Assembly (NCBI GenBank): GCA_964412555.1
Contig: CAYPPG010000042.1
Span: 1 to 64,000 of the forward strand
Reading direction: 5' to 3'
Source of the DNA: CAYPPG01 sp964412555
GTDB lineage: Bacteria; Hinthialibacterota; Hinthialibacteria; Hinthialibacterales; Hinthialibacteraceae
Length of the DNA stretch: 64,000 nt
Shown here in pieces: positions 1-6,725 of the stretch; position 1 is the stretch's first letter, and every line of letters begins with the position of its first letter. The notes under the pieces were generated by a model, which was not told where the DNA came from, ran no database searches, and saw only the letters and a program-made list of their open reading frames with translations. A program made the translations under genes and the position numbers.

Positions 1-43
1 CCCTTCGGAGGGGCTTTCCTAAAGCCACGTCCTATGGGCGTGG
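1..43. repeat. Partial palindromic intergenic repeat at window edge
   Basis: The first 43 bases contain two consecutive hairpins: 12-26 (GGCTTT/AAAGCC arms) and 25-43 (CCACG/CGTGG arms). The style, short GC-rich hairpins between genes, matches other repeats in this window, so this is probably a dispersed intergenic repeat cut by the window edge. No coding potential is apparent. Confidence 0.45.
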
Positions 44-116
44 TTGATTACTAAAGTTGTATCCTATCCAAAATCAGCAAATCCCAAAAAAATAAGCACC
101 ATTATCTGCCGCATAA

Positions 117-178
117 TTACATACTAACCCCCTTCTCCCATTCCTCCAGAGTCATCGCCACTGCTTCAATCGGCTCGC
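117..178 (-). pseudogene. Remnant of the C-terminal part of a MNT-type nucleotidyltransferase gene
   Basis: Read on the minus strand this stretch encodes EPIEAVAMTLEEWEKG followed by VSM and a stop. The first 16 residues match the C-terminal region of the intact nucleotidyltransferase at 1017-1370 (EPIEAVAMTPEEWEKG) with one change. At DNA level, 130-177 matches 1075-1122 over 48 bases with one mismatch. No start codon or catalytic core is left, so this is a fragment produced by duplication or recombination, lying directly downstream of the PIN toxin gene. The near-identity suggests the event is recent. Confidence 0.75.
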
Positions 179-179
179 A

Positions 180-617
180 TCAAGTGGAGAATTCCGGCGG
201 TTCCCCAATCCATCGAATTCGTTGTGCAAAAGGACTATCCAAAATCCGTGCATAAAACTTCTGATCGGCAGTCACCACAAGAGCGTTTTGTTCTTCTGCC
301 AAGGCCAGGTAATAACAATCATATACGGCATGATTCAGTGTCACAGCCAAATCATAGGCAGGTTTAATCAAAGGCCGGGAATCAAACAATCGGATCGGAT
401 CCCCTTCAAAAATCAATTCATAGGCATGCCACCCCTTTTCTTCTTGAATTTCCCCTTTCCAGACTTTCTTTTGTACAGCACTGTTGCATTCGTGAAGGAT
501 AATATCGGGAGCGATACGTTCTACACGTTTGTCCATATACCGTAAGGCTTCCGGACAAAATTGTTCCTCAAAAGCCCATTTCACTGCAACGCTGGCATCA
601 ATGACGTAGGTACTCAT
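180..617 (-). CDS. VapC-family PIN-domain toxin
   Basis: Protein of 145 residues, the normal length for a single-domain PIN ribonuclease toxin of a type II toxin-antitoxin system. The expected acidic metal-binding residues are visible: D7 in VIDASVAVKW, E43 in ILHECNSA, D100 in AVYDCYYLA and D118 in VTADQKF, so the nuclease should be catalytically intact. Family members cleave RNA, often tRNA or rRNA, in a Mg-dependent way. The start codon overlaps the stop of the upstream antitoxin gene (ATGA at 614-617), which implies translational coupling. A nearly identical copy of its N-terminus is found as debris at 1584-1646. The RNA target cannot be predicted. Confidence 0.88.
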   Translation of the reverse strand: MSTYVIDASVAVKWAFEEQFCPEALRYMDKRVERIAPDIILHECNSAVQKKVWKGEIQEEKGWHAYELIFEGDPIRLFDSRPLIKPAYDLAVTLNHAVYDCYYLALAEEQNALVVTADQKFYARILDSPFAQRIRWIGEPPEFST

Positions 618-874
618 CGGCTGTCACGTAACTCGCGAATATCTTGGGCACTGTCACTTTTGATCGGCCCGATACTCTCGCGAAACTCATCAAGGCGCCG
701 CCGCCATTCATCCAAGTCCAACTTCTCTTTCGGTGGTATTGGATGGTCATTCTTTTTGGCCGCTTGTGTGAGGATGTTGCGGGCTTCTTCTTCCAAGGGG
801 ACGCCATGGCCGTCGGCCAGCCGTTTGATCTGTTCGGCGGTTTCTAGGTTCAAGTCGATCGTAATTTGAGTCAT
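614..874 (-). CDS. VapB/FitA-like ribbon-helix-helix antitoxin
   Basis: About 86 residues, beginning MTQITIDLNLETAEQIKRLA, typical of an N-terminal ribbon-helix-helix DNA-binding fold as in FitA/VapB antitoxins; the charged C-terminal half would wrap the PIN toxin. The ATG at 874 is preferred over an in-frame GTG twelve bases upstream because a GTGAG element lies seven bases before the ATG. Its stop overlaps the start of the PIN toxin gene, the standard antitoxin-first arrangement. Autorepression of the pair by the complex is expected from the family. Confidence 0.82.
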   Translation of the reverse strand: MTQITIDLNLETAEQIKRLADGHGVPLEEEARNILTQAAKKNDHPIPPKEKLDLDEWRRRLDEFRESIGPIKSDSAQDIRELRDSR

Positions 875-910
875 GGTTTTTCTCACTTCTTATTGATATC
901 ATCAATTATA

Positions 911-1014
911 CCGTGGGTTCACACACGCGCCTACGTCCTTCCGCCCTAAAGGGCTGAACAACATAGAATCCCGCAGGGATGACAGCAGGTAAACGGGGAT
1001 GTCCATCCCCGGAG
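911..1014. repeat. Intergenic repeat, copy 1 of a ~104-bp family
   Basis: This segment shares a long alignable sequence with 1648-1750, including GGGTTCACAC, GGGCTGAACAACAT, GAATCCCGCAGG and a final CGGGGATGTCCATCCCCG hairpin. It fills the gap between the VapB-like antitoxin start and the nucleotidyltransferase stop. Internal palindromes suggest a REP-like or MITE-like element; no terminal inverted repeats or target duplications could be confirmed by eye. Confidence 0.75.
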
Positions 1015-1016
1015 AT

Positions 1017-1370
1017 TTACGCCCCCCCATACAGCACTTCCCCCCCTCCCGCAAAATCGCAAACAAACGAATCTCCCTTCTCCCATTCCTCCGGAGTCAT
1101 CGCCACTGCTTCAATCGGCTCGAATATCTCATAAATCGCCTCCGTCAGAACCTCGATCCGTTGCCAGTAATCCATTCCGGAAAAATCATCCGAGACAATC
1201 ACCACATCTATATCGCTGGCTTCCGTATAGTTTTCATGGGCATAGGAGCCATACAGAATCAGTTTCGAAGGTTTGATCCCTTTGGCTTCCAGAATAGTCT
1301 GAAATTCCCGAAGGATGTTTAAAACTGCATATTTATCTATTGAATGACCTCCTACATCCCGAACCTTCAT
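1017..1370 (-). CDS. MNT-type minimal nucleotidyltransferase
   Basis: Protein of 117 residues with the polymerase-beta-type nucleotidyltransferase signature LILYGSYA followed by SDIDVVIVS, the GSx(10)DxD metal-binding arrangement of minimal nucleotidyltransferases (MNT, MntA). In MNT-HEPN systems this protein is the antitoxin that adenylylates the HEPN toxin, but no HEPN gene is adjacent here. Instead it overlaps by four bases (ATGA) the end of a small addiction-module-type gene. It may serve as an antitoxin, or have another small-molecule or protein adenylylation role. A copy of its C-terminal region is at 117-178, and its stop abuts repeat copy 1. Confidence 0.85.
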   Translation of the reverse strand: MKVRDVGGHSIDKYAVLNILREFQTILEAKGIKPSKLILYGSYAHENYTEASDIDVVIVSDDFSGMDYWQRIEVLTEAIYEIFEPIEAVAMTPEEWEKGDSFVCDFAGGGEVLYGGA

Positions 1371-1573
1371 GATCTCCGTTTCGCCTTCAGTTCACTCAGA
1401 GAGAGAAATTCCGCTTTACCTGTTTTGATCAACTTTTTTCTCTCTTCAAGGATTTCCTCATGCCATTCGGGAGACTCCATTTCCAATTCATCGTCAAGGA
1501 GTGAGTCCCAAAGTGCTTCCATCGCTTGCAGGCGTTCAATTCTGCTCATTTTCTTGATTTCGAGAGTATTCAT
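1367..1573 (-). CDS. Addiction-module component, antidote-like small protein
   Basis: About 68 residues starting MNTLEIKKMSRIERLQAMEALW. The pattern (short helical N-terminus, LQAMEALWDSLL, acidic middle, Lys/Arg-rich end) fits the 'putative addiction module component' family (TIGR02574-like) that normally precedes a ParE/RelE toxin. The ATG at 1573 has an AAGGA element six bases upstream and is preferred to an earlier in-frame start. The downstream gene is not a toxin of the expected type but a nucleotidyltransferase, and its upstream flank is a piece of a PIN toxin gene, so it may have been separated from its original partner. Confidence 0.72.
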   Translation of the reverse strand: MNTLEIKKMSRIERLQAMEALWDSLLDDELEMESPEWHEEILEERKKLIKTGKAEFLSLSELKAKRRS

Positions 1574-1583
1574 TTGGATTCCT

Positions 1584-1646
1584 TTATATATATTGTTCCT
1601 CAAAAGCCCATTTCACGGCAACGCTGGCATCGATAACGTAAATTAT
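1584..1646 (-). pseudogene. Remnant of the N-terminus of a VapC-like PIN toxin gene
   Basis: The minus strand encodes IIYVIDASVAVKWAFEEQYI followed by a stop. YVIDASVAVKWAFEEQ is identical to residues 4-19 of the intact PIN toxin at 180-617, and the DNA is nearly identical. The ATG of the intact gene is replaced by ATA and the frame ends after about 20 codons, so only the first strand and helix of the PIN fold survive. It is wedged between repeat copy 2 and the addiction-module gene. Confidence 0.78.
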
Positions 1647-1647
1647 G

Positions 1648-1750
1648 CCGAGGGTTCACACCCACGGCTACCTTCTGCCGCCCTCACGGGCTGAACAACA
1701 TTGAATCCCGCAGGAATTGCAGCAGATCACCGGGGATGTCAATCCCCGGA
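1648..1750. repeat. Intergenic repeat, copy 2 of the ~104-bp family
   Basis: Second copy of the element at 911-1014, again ending in a CGGGGATGTCAATCCCCG hairpin. It extends into the 3' end of the HigA-like gene: the last codons and stop of that gene (1739 onward) are made from repeat sequence. The other side abuts the PIN-gene remnant. Confidence 0.75.
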
Positions 1751-2035
1751 TATTACCCGATACCGCTTCACCCGAATCTCTCCCTCCCGCTTCCGCACCT
1801 GTGCCATATCATACCCCAGTTGCATCCGCATGAGATGATCGGCTTTCAGGCCGAAAGCCTTCTCGATGCGGAGCGCCATTTCCGCGGAGAGGCTTGCCTT
1901 CTCATTCAGCAGTTTGGATAAGGTTGAGCGGGCTACCCCAAGTACCCGCGCCGCGTTGGTCACATCCAGCCCCAGAGCGGAAATCACTTCATCCCGAATG
2001 ATGCGCCCCGGATGAGGGGGATTTTTCATTGGCAT
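1739..2035 (-). CDS. higA: HigA-family helix-turn-helix antitoxin
   Basis: Protein of 98 residues with the HigA signature PPHPGRIIRDEV at the N-terminus and an XRE-type helix-turn-helix (VTNAARVLGVARSTLSKLLNE), followed by SAEMALRIEKAFG. HigA binds its own promoter and neutralises HigB. An AAGGAG element eight bases upstream of the ATG supports the start; a second in-frame ATG two codons later is possible. The toxin gene lies 14 bases upstream, in the reversed toxin-first order typical of higBA. The last five or so residues are encoded by the intergenic repeat, so the original C-terminus may have been replaced. Confidence 0.88.
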   Translation of the reverse strand: MPMKNPPHPGRIIRDEVISALGLDVTNAARVLGVARSTLSKLLNEKASLSAEMALRIEKAFGLKADHLMRMQLGYDMAQVRKREGEIRVKRYRVISGD

Positions 2036-2049
2036 AATATGAACTCCTT

Positions 2050-2331
2050 CTAATGATAATCAATATAATCAAGATCAAAGGCATCTCCATCCTCAAAACG
2101 GAAAATCAACCGCCAGTTTCCGGTGACCATAAGACTCCAGAAACTTTTCTGGCTGCCTTTCAAGGGATGCAAACGCCAGCCGGGAAACAACCTGATTTCA
2201 TCAACCGTTTCCGCCTGATCGATGACACTGAGCATGTTTTCGATCTTCGATAACACAAAAGCGGGCATGGCTTTCGTGTCCCCTTCCTCATAGAGCTGCC
2301 GTAAACCTTTATGACGGAAATATCTAATCAT
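2050..2331 (-). CDS. higB: HigB-family toxin (RelE/ParE fold)
   Basis: Protein of 93 residues matching HigB/plasmid-maintenance killer proteins: MIRYFRHKGLRQLYEEGD, then the PGWRLHPLKG and WRLIFRFEDGDAFDLDYIDYH blocks typical of the family. HigB toxins cleave mRNA on the translating ribosome. Length and end motif are complete, so the toxin is probably intact and paired with the HigA-like gene 14 bases downstream. No clear ribosome-binding site is seen before the ATG, consistent with low toxin expression. Confidence 0.88.
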   Translation of the reverse strand: MIRYFRHKGLRQLYEEGDTKAMPAFVLSKIENMLSVIDQAETVDEIRLFPGWRLHPLKGSQKSFWSLMVTGNWRLIFRFEDGDAFDLDYIDYH

Positions 2332-2472
2332 AGAGAAAGTGTAGCGCGTAACGTAACACGAGTCAAGTTAGATTCACACATCTGTACTATCGTGATTCTA
2401 TCAATCCGACTTCACCTTCAACCGAAACCCAACCGCATCCGAAATAGTATAAAAAAAAGGAGGAAAATCCCC

Positions 2473-2648
2473 GTGCAGAAAAACACGAGTATCACAATAG
2501 GCCCCCAGAACAATTTATTCAACGCCAAGTGAAAAACGGACGCTTTGGTTCCACCAGTGAAGCTGTCCGTGCCGGATTACGCTTATTGGAAGCACAAGAA
2601 ACCAAACTGGAACTTGGGTCATGGATTGATCTCATTTCTCAATCGTGA
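2473..2648 (+). pseudogene. Frameshifted, truncated ParD-type antitoxin gene
   Basis: A GTG at 2473 preceded by a strong AGGAGG begins VQKNTSITIGP, the characteristic start of CC2985/ParD antitoxins. After GP the frame breaks; in the next frame the sequence continues EQFIQRQVKNGRFGSTSEAV and RAGLRLLEAQETKLE, a classic ParD ribbon-helix-helix body. The match ends after KLE, and the frame stops at 2646-2648, inside the 3' end of the phosphatase gene. So there is one frameshift, and the C-terminal toxin-binding tail has been lost. No parE follows. This fills most of the gap between higB and the phosphatase. Confidence 0.82.
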
Positions 2649-4443
2649 TCTCGTCCCGCAAATTCCCATCGATATCATACGCCCGGTACAGAAGCCGGTC
2701 GCCGGCGATCTGGATGTCGAGAACTTGGTACATGGAGGTGTTGGTGATGCCGATGGCGGTGTAGTCGCGGTCGGCCTGGTCGTACATTTTTACGCCGGAG
2801 ACGGAAACGACGTAAAGGGTGCCCTCTTGGGGGCTGTCGACGACCTCATTGTCTTTCATGGGATGAGTGCGTAGATAAGCGTGATCGTGGCCTTGGAGGA
2901 CCATGTCGACATGGTAGCGGTCGAAGAGTGGTACCCATGTCTGCCGGAGTTCGACATTGTCCCGGTTGGGTTTGGAGGAATAGGCGGGATGATGATAGAC
3001 GACGAATTTCCAGGTGGCGTCCGTGTCCGCAAGTTGTTGTTCCAGCCATTCCGCTTGATCTTCCGGATCGAGATTCGAATCGAGGATCAGGAAGAGAGCG
3101 TTGCTGTAGCGCAGCGAGTAGGCGCGTTCCGGTTCTATCGAGGAAGGGCCGTTGTGGGGGAGAGTGAATAGGGCTAAATACAGCCATGGGCGTCCGTCTT
3201 GGCATTCGTGATTGCCGATGGCGGGGACGACCGGCCGGCGGTCGAAAATGCCGCGGGCGTTGTAGAAGAAATCATCCCAATCCCACCGTTCGTTGCCGCG
3301 ATTCACCAAATCGCCTGCCATGATATAGAAAGCGGCATCGGGATGGCTTTGGAATGCGTTATGAACCAAGGAACCCCAGCGGTCGAGGCCGTTCTGAGCG
3401 TCTCCCATATAAACGAACGAAAAGGGGACGGTTCCGGCGGGAGCGGTTGTGAATTCCGCCATAGCGCTCCAATGTTCGTCCGAGCCGTCGCCGACACTGT
3501 ATACGTATGTCGTATCAGGCTCCAATTCGTTGAGAGTGACGGAGTGGCGGTGACAAAGCGGGTCGTTGACAATGCCGTTCGTCTCGAGTTTCTGCGTGTT
3601 GGCGGTAACGAGTGTCGGCGTTTTGGGGAAAAAGTGGCCGAATTCGGATTTCTTTTGAAAGGCAACTACGCCTTTTGGACTGTCGGGACCGGTGCGCCAT
3701 TGAATTGTTTGGGTGGTTGCTGGATCGGCACTCCAAGTTAGAACAATTTGATCTGGCTCATTCGACGAAGGAAAACGAGTGAGATGAAAGGCTTCGGTAA
3801 CGGCAGCCGTGCTCTCCCAATCTTCGCTTACTTGGATCAGAACAGCGTCTTTCAGTTTCTCCGGAAAGGCGACGATAGGATCATCATCGTCGATATAAGG
3901 CCGAACGCCTTTATTCAGCGCAGTGATTCTGCACTGGCCGGGATACAAATCTTGCACGCCCAGAGGTTTCGACTCGGATGCTCGCGGAAGTAGGACAATA
4001 AAATATTGCTCCCCTTCGTCTGCAAACGAGTTGATCCCCAGACCGATGCGCTCTTCGCCGAAAGATTTTACCCAGCCGTCATAAAATTCGTCGTCGACTT
4101 GGATTTCATAATCGGTTTTCTGGAAATCCCGTTCCTTCAGCCAAAATGGTTCGGGACCAAGTGTTTTGTCACGAAAGACAAGGACATCGACCGGTTGGTT
4201 GACGGAGAAATGAATGTGAGAAGTGCTTACAATTTCCCGTTCCTGCTCCGATAGGAATTCCCAAATTTGGGTAGGAGTCAATTGCGGGAGTTTGTCGGCA
4301 GGATATTCTTTTACCAATTTCGCTTTGATTTTTGCGACCGTGTCGTGAATCGAGGGGAACTCCGCATCATGCGCGGAAACGATCATGGGTAGAATTAGGA
4401 CCATCACGGACAGACGGAAACAGGTTTGAAATAGCTTTTTCAT
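2632..4443 (-). CDS. Secreted purple-acid-phosphatase-like metallophosphoesterase
   Basis: Protein of 603 residues with a signal peptide (MKKLFQTCFRLSVMVLILP...VSAHD). After an unassigned N-terminal third there is a purple-acid-phosphatase N-terminal FnIII-like domain (about 225-335), then a calcineurin-type metallophosphoesterase domain (about 340-570). Metal-site motifs are visible in order: GDAQ near 346, GDLVNRG near 375, GNHE near 409, HH near 482 and GHDH near 517. It should hydrolyse phosphomonoesters or phosphodiesters outside the cytoplasm. GGAAG eight bases before the ATG supports the start. The gene overlaps the ParD remnant at its 3' end. The specific substrate is unknown. Confidence 0.87.
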   Translation of the reverse strand: MKKLFQTCFRLSVMVLILPMIVSAHDAEFPSIHDTVAKIKAKLVKEYPADKLPQLTPTQIWEFLSEQEREIVSTSHIHFSVNQPVDVLVFRDKTLGPEPFWLKERDFQKTDYEIQVDDEFYDGWVKSFGEERIGLGINSFADEGEQYFIVLLPRASESKPLGVQDLYPGQCRITALNKGVRPYIDDDDPIVAFPEKLKDAVLIQVSEDWESTAAVTEAFHLTRFPSSNEPDQIVLTWSADPATTQTIQWRTGPDSPKGVVAFQKKSEFGHFFPKTPTLVTANTQKLETNGIVNDPLCHRHSVTLNELEPDTTYVYSVGDGSDEHWSAMAEFTTAPAGTVPFSFVYMGDAQNGLDRWGSLVHNAFQSHPDAAFYIMAGDLVNRGNERWDWDDFFYNARGIFDRRPVVPAIGNHECQDGRPWLYLALFTLPHNGPSSIEPERAYSLRYSNALFLILDSNLDPEDQAEWLEQQLADTDATWKFVVYHHPAYSSKPNRDNVELRQTWVPLFDRYHVDMVLQGHDHAYLRTHPMKDNEVVDSPQEGTLYVVSVSGVKMYDQADRDYTAIGITNTSMYQVLDIQIAGDRLLYRAYDIDGNLRDEITIEK

Positions 4444-4467
4444 AGGTATCTTCCTTTTGAATTTTAT

Positions 4468-5073
4468 TCAATACGAAACCGGTCCTTCATTGCCTTCGAA
4501 GTTTTGGCCGATGATGCCTTTGTCGCAAACGACGATGTCACCGGTGCTGACCAGTCCATTGCTGGCGTCGTAGGCCATCCAGTTCATGAGACGATACGGA
4601 TTGACGATATACCAGCGGTCCGGGGCGGGGCTGCGGGAGACATAGCGGGCGGTGGGATCGCAGCCGGAGGTGCCTCTTTTGCGAATCGTGACGATGTTGC
4701 GGTAATGATACACACCGACTTTGACCGCTTCCCATGCGGCGCCGCTGAATTCATTCGTTTGGGGAACGAAGGGATCGTAAAAGGCGCTGGATGAGATGTA
4801 AGACGTGGGTGTCGTCAAGTATTTCCAGACATCCAGTCCATTGCCGTTGCCGCCGGTGACACCGATTTCCGTCGGATCGGGAATCACTTCGTTGTGATCG
4901 ACAGAATACATATCGAGCGCGGTGCTAATGGCGCGCAAATCCGCCATAGCCCGAGAGACTTTCGCACGAATCTGCGCGTTGATGAAATTCGGCACCGCGA
5001 TCGCGGCTAGGATTCCGATGATGGCCACGACGATGAGCAATTCGATGAGGGTAAAGGCTCGGTTTCTTTTCAT
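4468..5073 (-). CDS. Type IV pilin-like (pseudopilin) protein
   Basis: Protein of 201 residues with a class III leader MKRNRA and a cleavage site before FTLIELLIVVAIIGILAAIA, the hydrophobic N-terminal helix of type IV pilins and type II secretion pseudopilins. Position -1 is Ala rather than the usual Gly. The globular part contains RAKVSRAMADLRAI, a Ser-Pro-Ala-Pro stretch, and the C-terminal phrase YDASNGLVSTGDIVV that recurs in the other three pilin-like genes here. A GAGGA element seven bases upstream supports the start. No prepilin peptidase or secretion ATPase gene is nearby, so it probably works with machinery encoded elsewhere. Confidence 0.85.
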   Translation of the reverse strand: MKRNRAFTLIELLIVVAIIGILAAIAVPNFINAQIRAKVSRAMADLRAISTALDMYSVDHNEVIPDPTEIGVTGGNGNGLDVWKYLTTPTSYISSSAFYDPFVPQTNEFSGAAWEAVKVGVYHYRNIVTIRKRGTSGCDPTARYVSRSPAPDRWYIVNPYRLMNWMAYDASNGLVSTGDIVVCDKGIIGQNFEGNEGPVSY

Positions 5074-5093
5074 CTGAGTGTCCTCACTTCTAA

Positions 5094-5678
5094 TTAATGT
5101 CTATGATTATAACCGCCCGAACTGGCGCTTGCTTCTTCTTTGCTGTTGGACCGGTAGATATACCCCTCCGAGGCGACACCGTTGCTGAGATCATAAAAGA
5201 TCCATGTATCGCCTGGCGCGGGGCCGGGGCTGATCGCAAACCAATCGAAACTCATGTTGTAATCGGCGGCCCGTGTCGGTTTGCCGCGGGTGTTGGGGCC
5301 GTCATAGGCATCGGTATCGTTGCACATATAATAGGTGTAATCCGGCCCGGATGTATTCACGAGGTTGTGATCCTGCACGTGACTGCTGCCGCGAAAAGGA
5401 TCCGTCGGAAGGCCAGCCAAATAGGAAACAGGGGTGGTCAAGCGGCGCAGTGCCCGTTTGGGATAGCGTTCGACATAATTGCTGGTCGGGAAATCGTTCT
5501 GATCCAAAAAGTACATATCCAACGCCGTTGCAATCGATCCCATGTCGCTGTAGGCGCGGGTCACTTTTGCCTTCAATTGTGCGTTGATGAAGTTCGGAAC
5601 GGCGATCGCAGCGAGGATGCCGATGATCGCGACGACGATGAGCAATTCGATGAGCGTGAAAGCGGTTGTGTGCCTCAT
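5094..5678 (-). CDS. Type IV pilin-like (pseudopilin) protein
   Basis: About 194 residues, leader MRHTTA then FTLIELLIVVAIIGILAAIA. The second ATG (5678) is preferred because GGAGG lies only one base before the first ATG (5684) but about seven bases before the second. The body has KAKVTRAYSDMGSIATALDM and the C-terminal YDLSNGVASEGYIYRS, equivalent to the SNGLVS-GDI block in its neighbours. It is followed 20 bases later by another pseudopilin on the same strand, so the two are probably co-transcribed. Role in pilus-like fibre or secretion is inferred from the N-terminal helix only. Confidence 0.85.
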   Translation of the reverse strand: MRHTTAFTLIELLIVVAIIGILAAIAVPNFINAQLKAKVTRAYSDMGSIATALDMYFLDQNDFPTSNYVERYPKRALRRLTTPVSYLAGLPTDPFRGSSHVQDHNLVNTSGPDYTYYMCNDTDAYDGPNTRGKPTRAADYNMSFDWFAISPGPAPGDTWIFYDLSNGVASEGYIYRSNSKEEASASSGGYNHRH

Positions 5679-5762
5679 GTTCATGCCTCCGATGGGATTC
5701 TGGTGTATCTTAACTCGATTTGGGATTCAATACAAACACATCAGGGATATTTTGTTTTAAAG

Positions 5763-5792
5763 CGTAGGGGCGGTTTGCAAACCGCCCCTACG
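5763..5792. repeat. Perfect 14-bp-arm palindrome
   Basis: CGTAGGGGCGGTTT and its exact complement AAACCGCCCCTACG are separated by two bases. It lies in the 194-base spacer between two divergent pseudopilin genes, so it cannot be a simple terminator for either; it resembles dispersed GC-rich intergenic palindromes. The rest of the spacer must carry the two divergent promoters. Confidence 0.8.
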
Positions 5793-5872
5793 AATTTATA
5801 AAATGATATAATATCCTCGGAATACCTTGAATTCCTCTCATGTGAGTTTTTATATAATAGTGGAGAATTATG

Positions 5873-6499
5873 ATGAGATACAAAGCATTTACCCTTATCG
5901 AACTGCTCATTGTCGTCGCCATTATCGGGATTCTGGCGGCGATTGCCGTGCCGAATTTCTTGAATGCGCAGATTCGCGCCAAAGTCGCTCGGACGAAAGG
6001 TGATTTGCGGGCGATTGGTCTTGCGCTGGAGAGCTACCGAGTCGATCAAAACAATTATCCGCTTGGTTCGCGGGGGCCGGATCTTACGCGGGACTTGCGT
6101 GAATTGACGACTCCGATTTCCTATATCTCCCATGTGAACATGCTGGATCCGTTCGGTGGGGCGGACCGATTTGACAGTCATCGTGGTGGCGGGAGTTTCG
6201 GTGGCGGTTTGCAGTCGAGTTACAAATATTTTTGTTTCCATATCGTTCCCGATCAGCCATCCTTGACTTGGGCCGGCCGAGCAGGAATCCCGCAAAATCT
6301 GTCGATGTCCGGATATCTGCTTTATAGCTTCGGCCCGGATAAAGCACAATCGGCTCTTGAATGGTACGCCAGTGGAGGCGGGAACGACAAAGGGATGATT
6401 TATCATCCCAGTAACGGTCTGATCAGCGATGGAGATATCGGGATCACGGGTGGTGATACTTATCAGAATCGTGGTGCAGAGATCAACAACGCGCTGTAA
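5873..6499 (+). CDS. Type IV pilin-like (pseudopilin) protein
   Basis: About 208 residues with leader MRYKA and FTLIELLIVVAIIGILAAIA. Two adjacent ATGs exist (5870 and 5873); GGAG at 5862-5865 gives better spacing to the second. The globular domain contains RAKVARTKGDLRAIGLALES, an FGPDK phrase and the C-terminal YHPSNGLISDGDIGITGGD. It is divergent from the two pseudopilins to its left. Ala at -1 of the cleavage site is shared with both. No secretion-system gene adjoins it. Confidence 0.85.
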   Translation: MRYKAFTLIELLIVVAIIGILAAIAVPNFLNAQIRAKVARTKGDLRAIGLALESYRVDQNNYPLGSRGPDLTRDLRELTTPISYISHVNMLDPFGGADRFDSHRGGGSFGGGLQSSYKYFCFHIVPDQPSLTWAGRAGIPQNLSMSGYLLYSFGPDKAQSALEWYASGGGNDKGMIYHPSNGLISDGDIGITGGDTYQNRGAEINNAL

Positions 6500-6548
6500 A
6501 TCGCACCTAAAAATACAATTTCCTCACAACAAATCCGCCATCCACTTC

Positions 6549-6577
6549 TTGACATACTGTTTCTTTTGGTTATTCAT
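6549..6577 (+). promoter_or_regulatory. Possible sigma70-type promoter
   Basis: A consensus -35 hexamer TTGACA (6549-6554) is followed, at 16-17 bases, by a weak -10 candidate (TATTCA/ATTCAT). It points toward the transketolase genes, 149 bases upstream of their first ATG. The -10 is poor, so this is tentative. Confidence 0.3.
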
Positions 6578-6638
6578 ATCCGAATGAGCTAATTGAAAAG
6601 AACAATAATAATATATAGAGATCATTAGTCGTGGGTAA

Positions 6639-6682
6639 AGCAAGCGTCCTCACTTGCACACTTGCAGGAGGGGACGTCTGCT
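6639..6682. repeat. Imperfect inverted repeat upstream of transketolase
   Basis: AGCAAGCGTCCTC and GAGGGGACGTCTGCT form imperfectly complementary arms around a short CTTGCACACTTGCAG loop region. The style matches dispersed intergenic palindromes elsewhere in the window. It may lie in the 5' leader of the transketolase mRNA. Confidence 0.5.
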
Positions 6683-6725
6683 CTACCTGCTTTCATTTAC
6701 ATAGACTTAGAAAAAGGACTGAAAT

